From contig CALMVH010000175.1 in the NCBI GenBank assembly GCA_937873165.1, positions 1 through 6,175 on the forward strand: DNA of 6,175 nt, written 5' to 3'. The translations under genes were made by a program, and so were the position numbers. How positions within the stretch are numbered: the first letter of the stretch is position 1; every line of letters begins with the position of its first letter. This DNA comes from an uncultured Rhodospirillales bacterium (GTDB lineage Bacteria > Pseudomonadota > Alphaproteobacteria > CALMVH01). The notes under the pieces are model-generated. The model was not told the origin of the DNA, did not search any database, and saw only the letters and a program-made list of their open reading frames with translations. Positions 5,331 to 6,175 of the stretch are shown piece by piece.

Positions 5331-6175
5331 ATGGACGGCTATATTTTTACCTGTGAATCGGTTTCCGAAGGTCATCCCGACAAGGTCTGCGACCGCATCT
5401 CGGATGCGGTTGTCGACATGTACCTTGCCGCCGATCCGCAGGCACGCGTGGCATGCGAAACGCTGGCCACCACCAACCGCGTGGTGATCGCGGGCGAGGT
5501 CCGCGGTCCCGCGTCGATCAAGCCCGCCGACCTGGAAGCGGCAGCCCGCGATGCGATCCGCGACATAGGATACGAGCAGGACGGCTTCCACTGGGAAACG
5601 GCGCAGGTTGAAATCCTTGTACACTCCCAGTCCGCCGACATCGCGGTGGGCGTGGACGCGGCCGGCAACAAGGATGAAGGGGCCGGCGACCAAGGCATCA
5701 TGTTCGGATATGCCTGCCGCGAGACGGAGGCGCTGATGCCGGCGCCTGTATTCTACGCGCACGGCATTCTGCGCGGCATGGCGCAAGCCCGCCACGCAAG
5801 CGACAAGTCGATGCTGGGCCCCGACGCGAAAAGCCAAGTCAGCCTGCAGTACGAGCACGGCCGGCCGGTGCGGGCGAGTTCCGTGGTGGTTTCCACGCAG
5901 CACGCCGAAGGCCTGCAGGCCGAGGATGTGCGCGAGATCGTGCGTCCCCACGTCTTGAAGATCCTGCCCGAAGGCTGGATGTGCGAGGAAGACCAGTTCT
6001 ACGTCAATCCGACCGGCCGCTTCGTGATCGGCGGACCGGATGGTGACGCGGGCCTGACCGGGCGCAAAATCATTGTCGATACCTATGGCGGCGCCGCCCC
6101 GCACGGCGGCGGAGCGTTCTCCGGCAAGGACCCGACCAAGGTGGACCGGTCCGCGGCCTATGTCTGCCGCTACCT
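5331..6175 (+). CDS. metK: MetK, S-adenosylmethionine synthetase (5' part, runs off window)
   Basis: MetK makes SAM from methionine and ATP in the cytoplasm. SAM is the methyl donor for the cell and the cofactor of radical-SAM enzymes such as the MiaB encoded upstream. The 281 complete codons seen here have no stop; the family is usually 380-400 residues, so the last third or so lies outside. The N-terminus MDGYIFTCESVSEGHPDKVC places the catalytic GHPDK at residues 14-18. Other signatures are GAGDQGIMFGYAC (about 117-129), the DAKSQV segment, the TGRKIIVDTYGG block, and the P-loop-like GGGAFSGKDPTKVDRSAAY near the window end. The start at ATG 5331 matches the usual family N-terminus, and AGGA (5323-5326) lies four bases upstream. 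An in-frame TTG at 5277 has no homology support. All visible catalytic motifs are intact. In related genomes metK is often followed by trmB, which would be expected just beyond the edge. Confidence 0.97.
   Translation, partial: MDGYIFTCESVSEGHPDKVCDRISDAVVDMYLAADPQARVACETLATTNRVVIAGEVRGPASIKPADLEAAARDAIRDIGYEQDGFHWETAQVEILVHSQSADIAVGVDAAGNKDEGAGDQGIMFGYACRETEALMPAPVFYAHGILRGMAQARHASDKSMLGPDAKSQVSLQYEHGRPVRASSVVVSTQHAEGLQAEDVREIVRPHVLKILPEGWMCEEDQFYVNPTGRFVIGGPDGDAGLTGRKIIVDTYGGAAPHGGGAFSGKDPTKVDRSAAYVCRY

Noticed and set aside
5313..6104. Long open frame of 263 codons on the minus strand
   Set aside because: It lies opposite metK, whose + frame carries every family motif. The minus-strand protein resembles no family I recognise. 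Such antisense frames are common in G+C-rich coding DNA.
1..6175. Mobile element, CRISPR array, defence or toxin system
   Set aside because: I saw no transposase, integrase, tRNA, regular repeats or known defence domain. Every sizeable stretch is accounted for by conserved housekeeping genes.

Overview
The window is an ordinary, densely packed piece of bacterial chromosome, about 60% G+C by eye. It almost certainly comes from an alphaproteobacterium. The order miaB - phoH - ybeY - corC-type CBS gene - lnt - XRE regulator - metK is a conserved alphaproteobacterial cluster. The XRE protein, with its VGSRVKQRR...LTFQQVQKYERGTNRIGASRL core, belongs to a family typical of that class. The MetK sequence looks most like Rhodospirillales (Acetobacteraceae-like) or Sphingomonadales from memory, but I cannot settle the order without a search. 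All real genes lie on the + strand.

Layout. Positions 1-751 hold the 3' part of miaB (tRNA ms2i6A methylthiotransferase). Positions 744-1742 hold phoH (YbeZ-type ATPase), 1742-2260 ybeY (rRNA-processing metallo-endoribonuclease), and 2257-3165 a CorC/HlyC-type CBS-domain protein. Positions about 3071-4747 hold lnt (apolipoprotein N-acyltransferase). These five overlap each other by 1 to about 95 bases, with no room for promoters or terminators between them, so they look like one translationally coupled operon. A 59-base AT-richer gap (4748-4806) with an operator-like inverted repeat and promoter-like hexamers separates lnt from an XRE-family regulator (4807-5280). A 50-base gap follows, with a promoter-like pair and a tiny hairpin. 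Then metK (S-adenosylmethionine synthetase) runs from 5331 off the right edge.

How the genes fit together. MiaB uses S-adenosylmethionine (SAM) to modify tRNA. PhoH and YbeY act in RNA quality control and 16S rRNA maturation. The CBS protein is of the CorC/YbeX type that travels with YbeY and PhoH across Proteobacteria. Lnt completes lipoprotein maturation in the inner membrane. MetK makes the SAM used by MiaB and by all methyltransferases. The XRE regulator is the only gene without an obvious housekeeping job, and its position makes itself and metK the natural candidate targets.

I found no mobile element, CRISPR array, RNA gene, toxin or defence system, and no evidence for an undescribed multi-gene system. 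The points worth a second look are small: the XRE protein's basic AT-hook-like N-terminus, the inverted repeat before it, the unresolved lnt start, and the metK leader, which lacks a recognisable SAM riboswitch.
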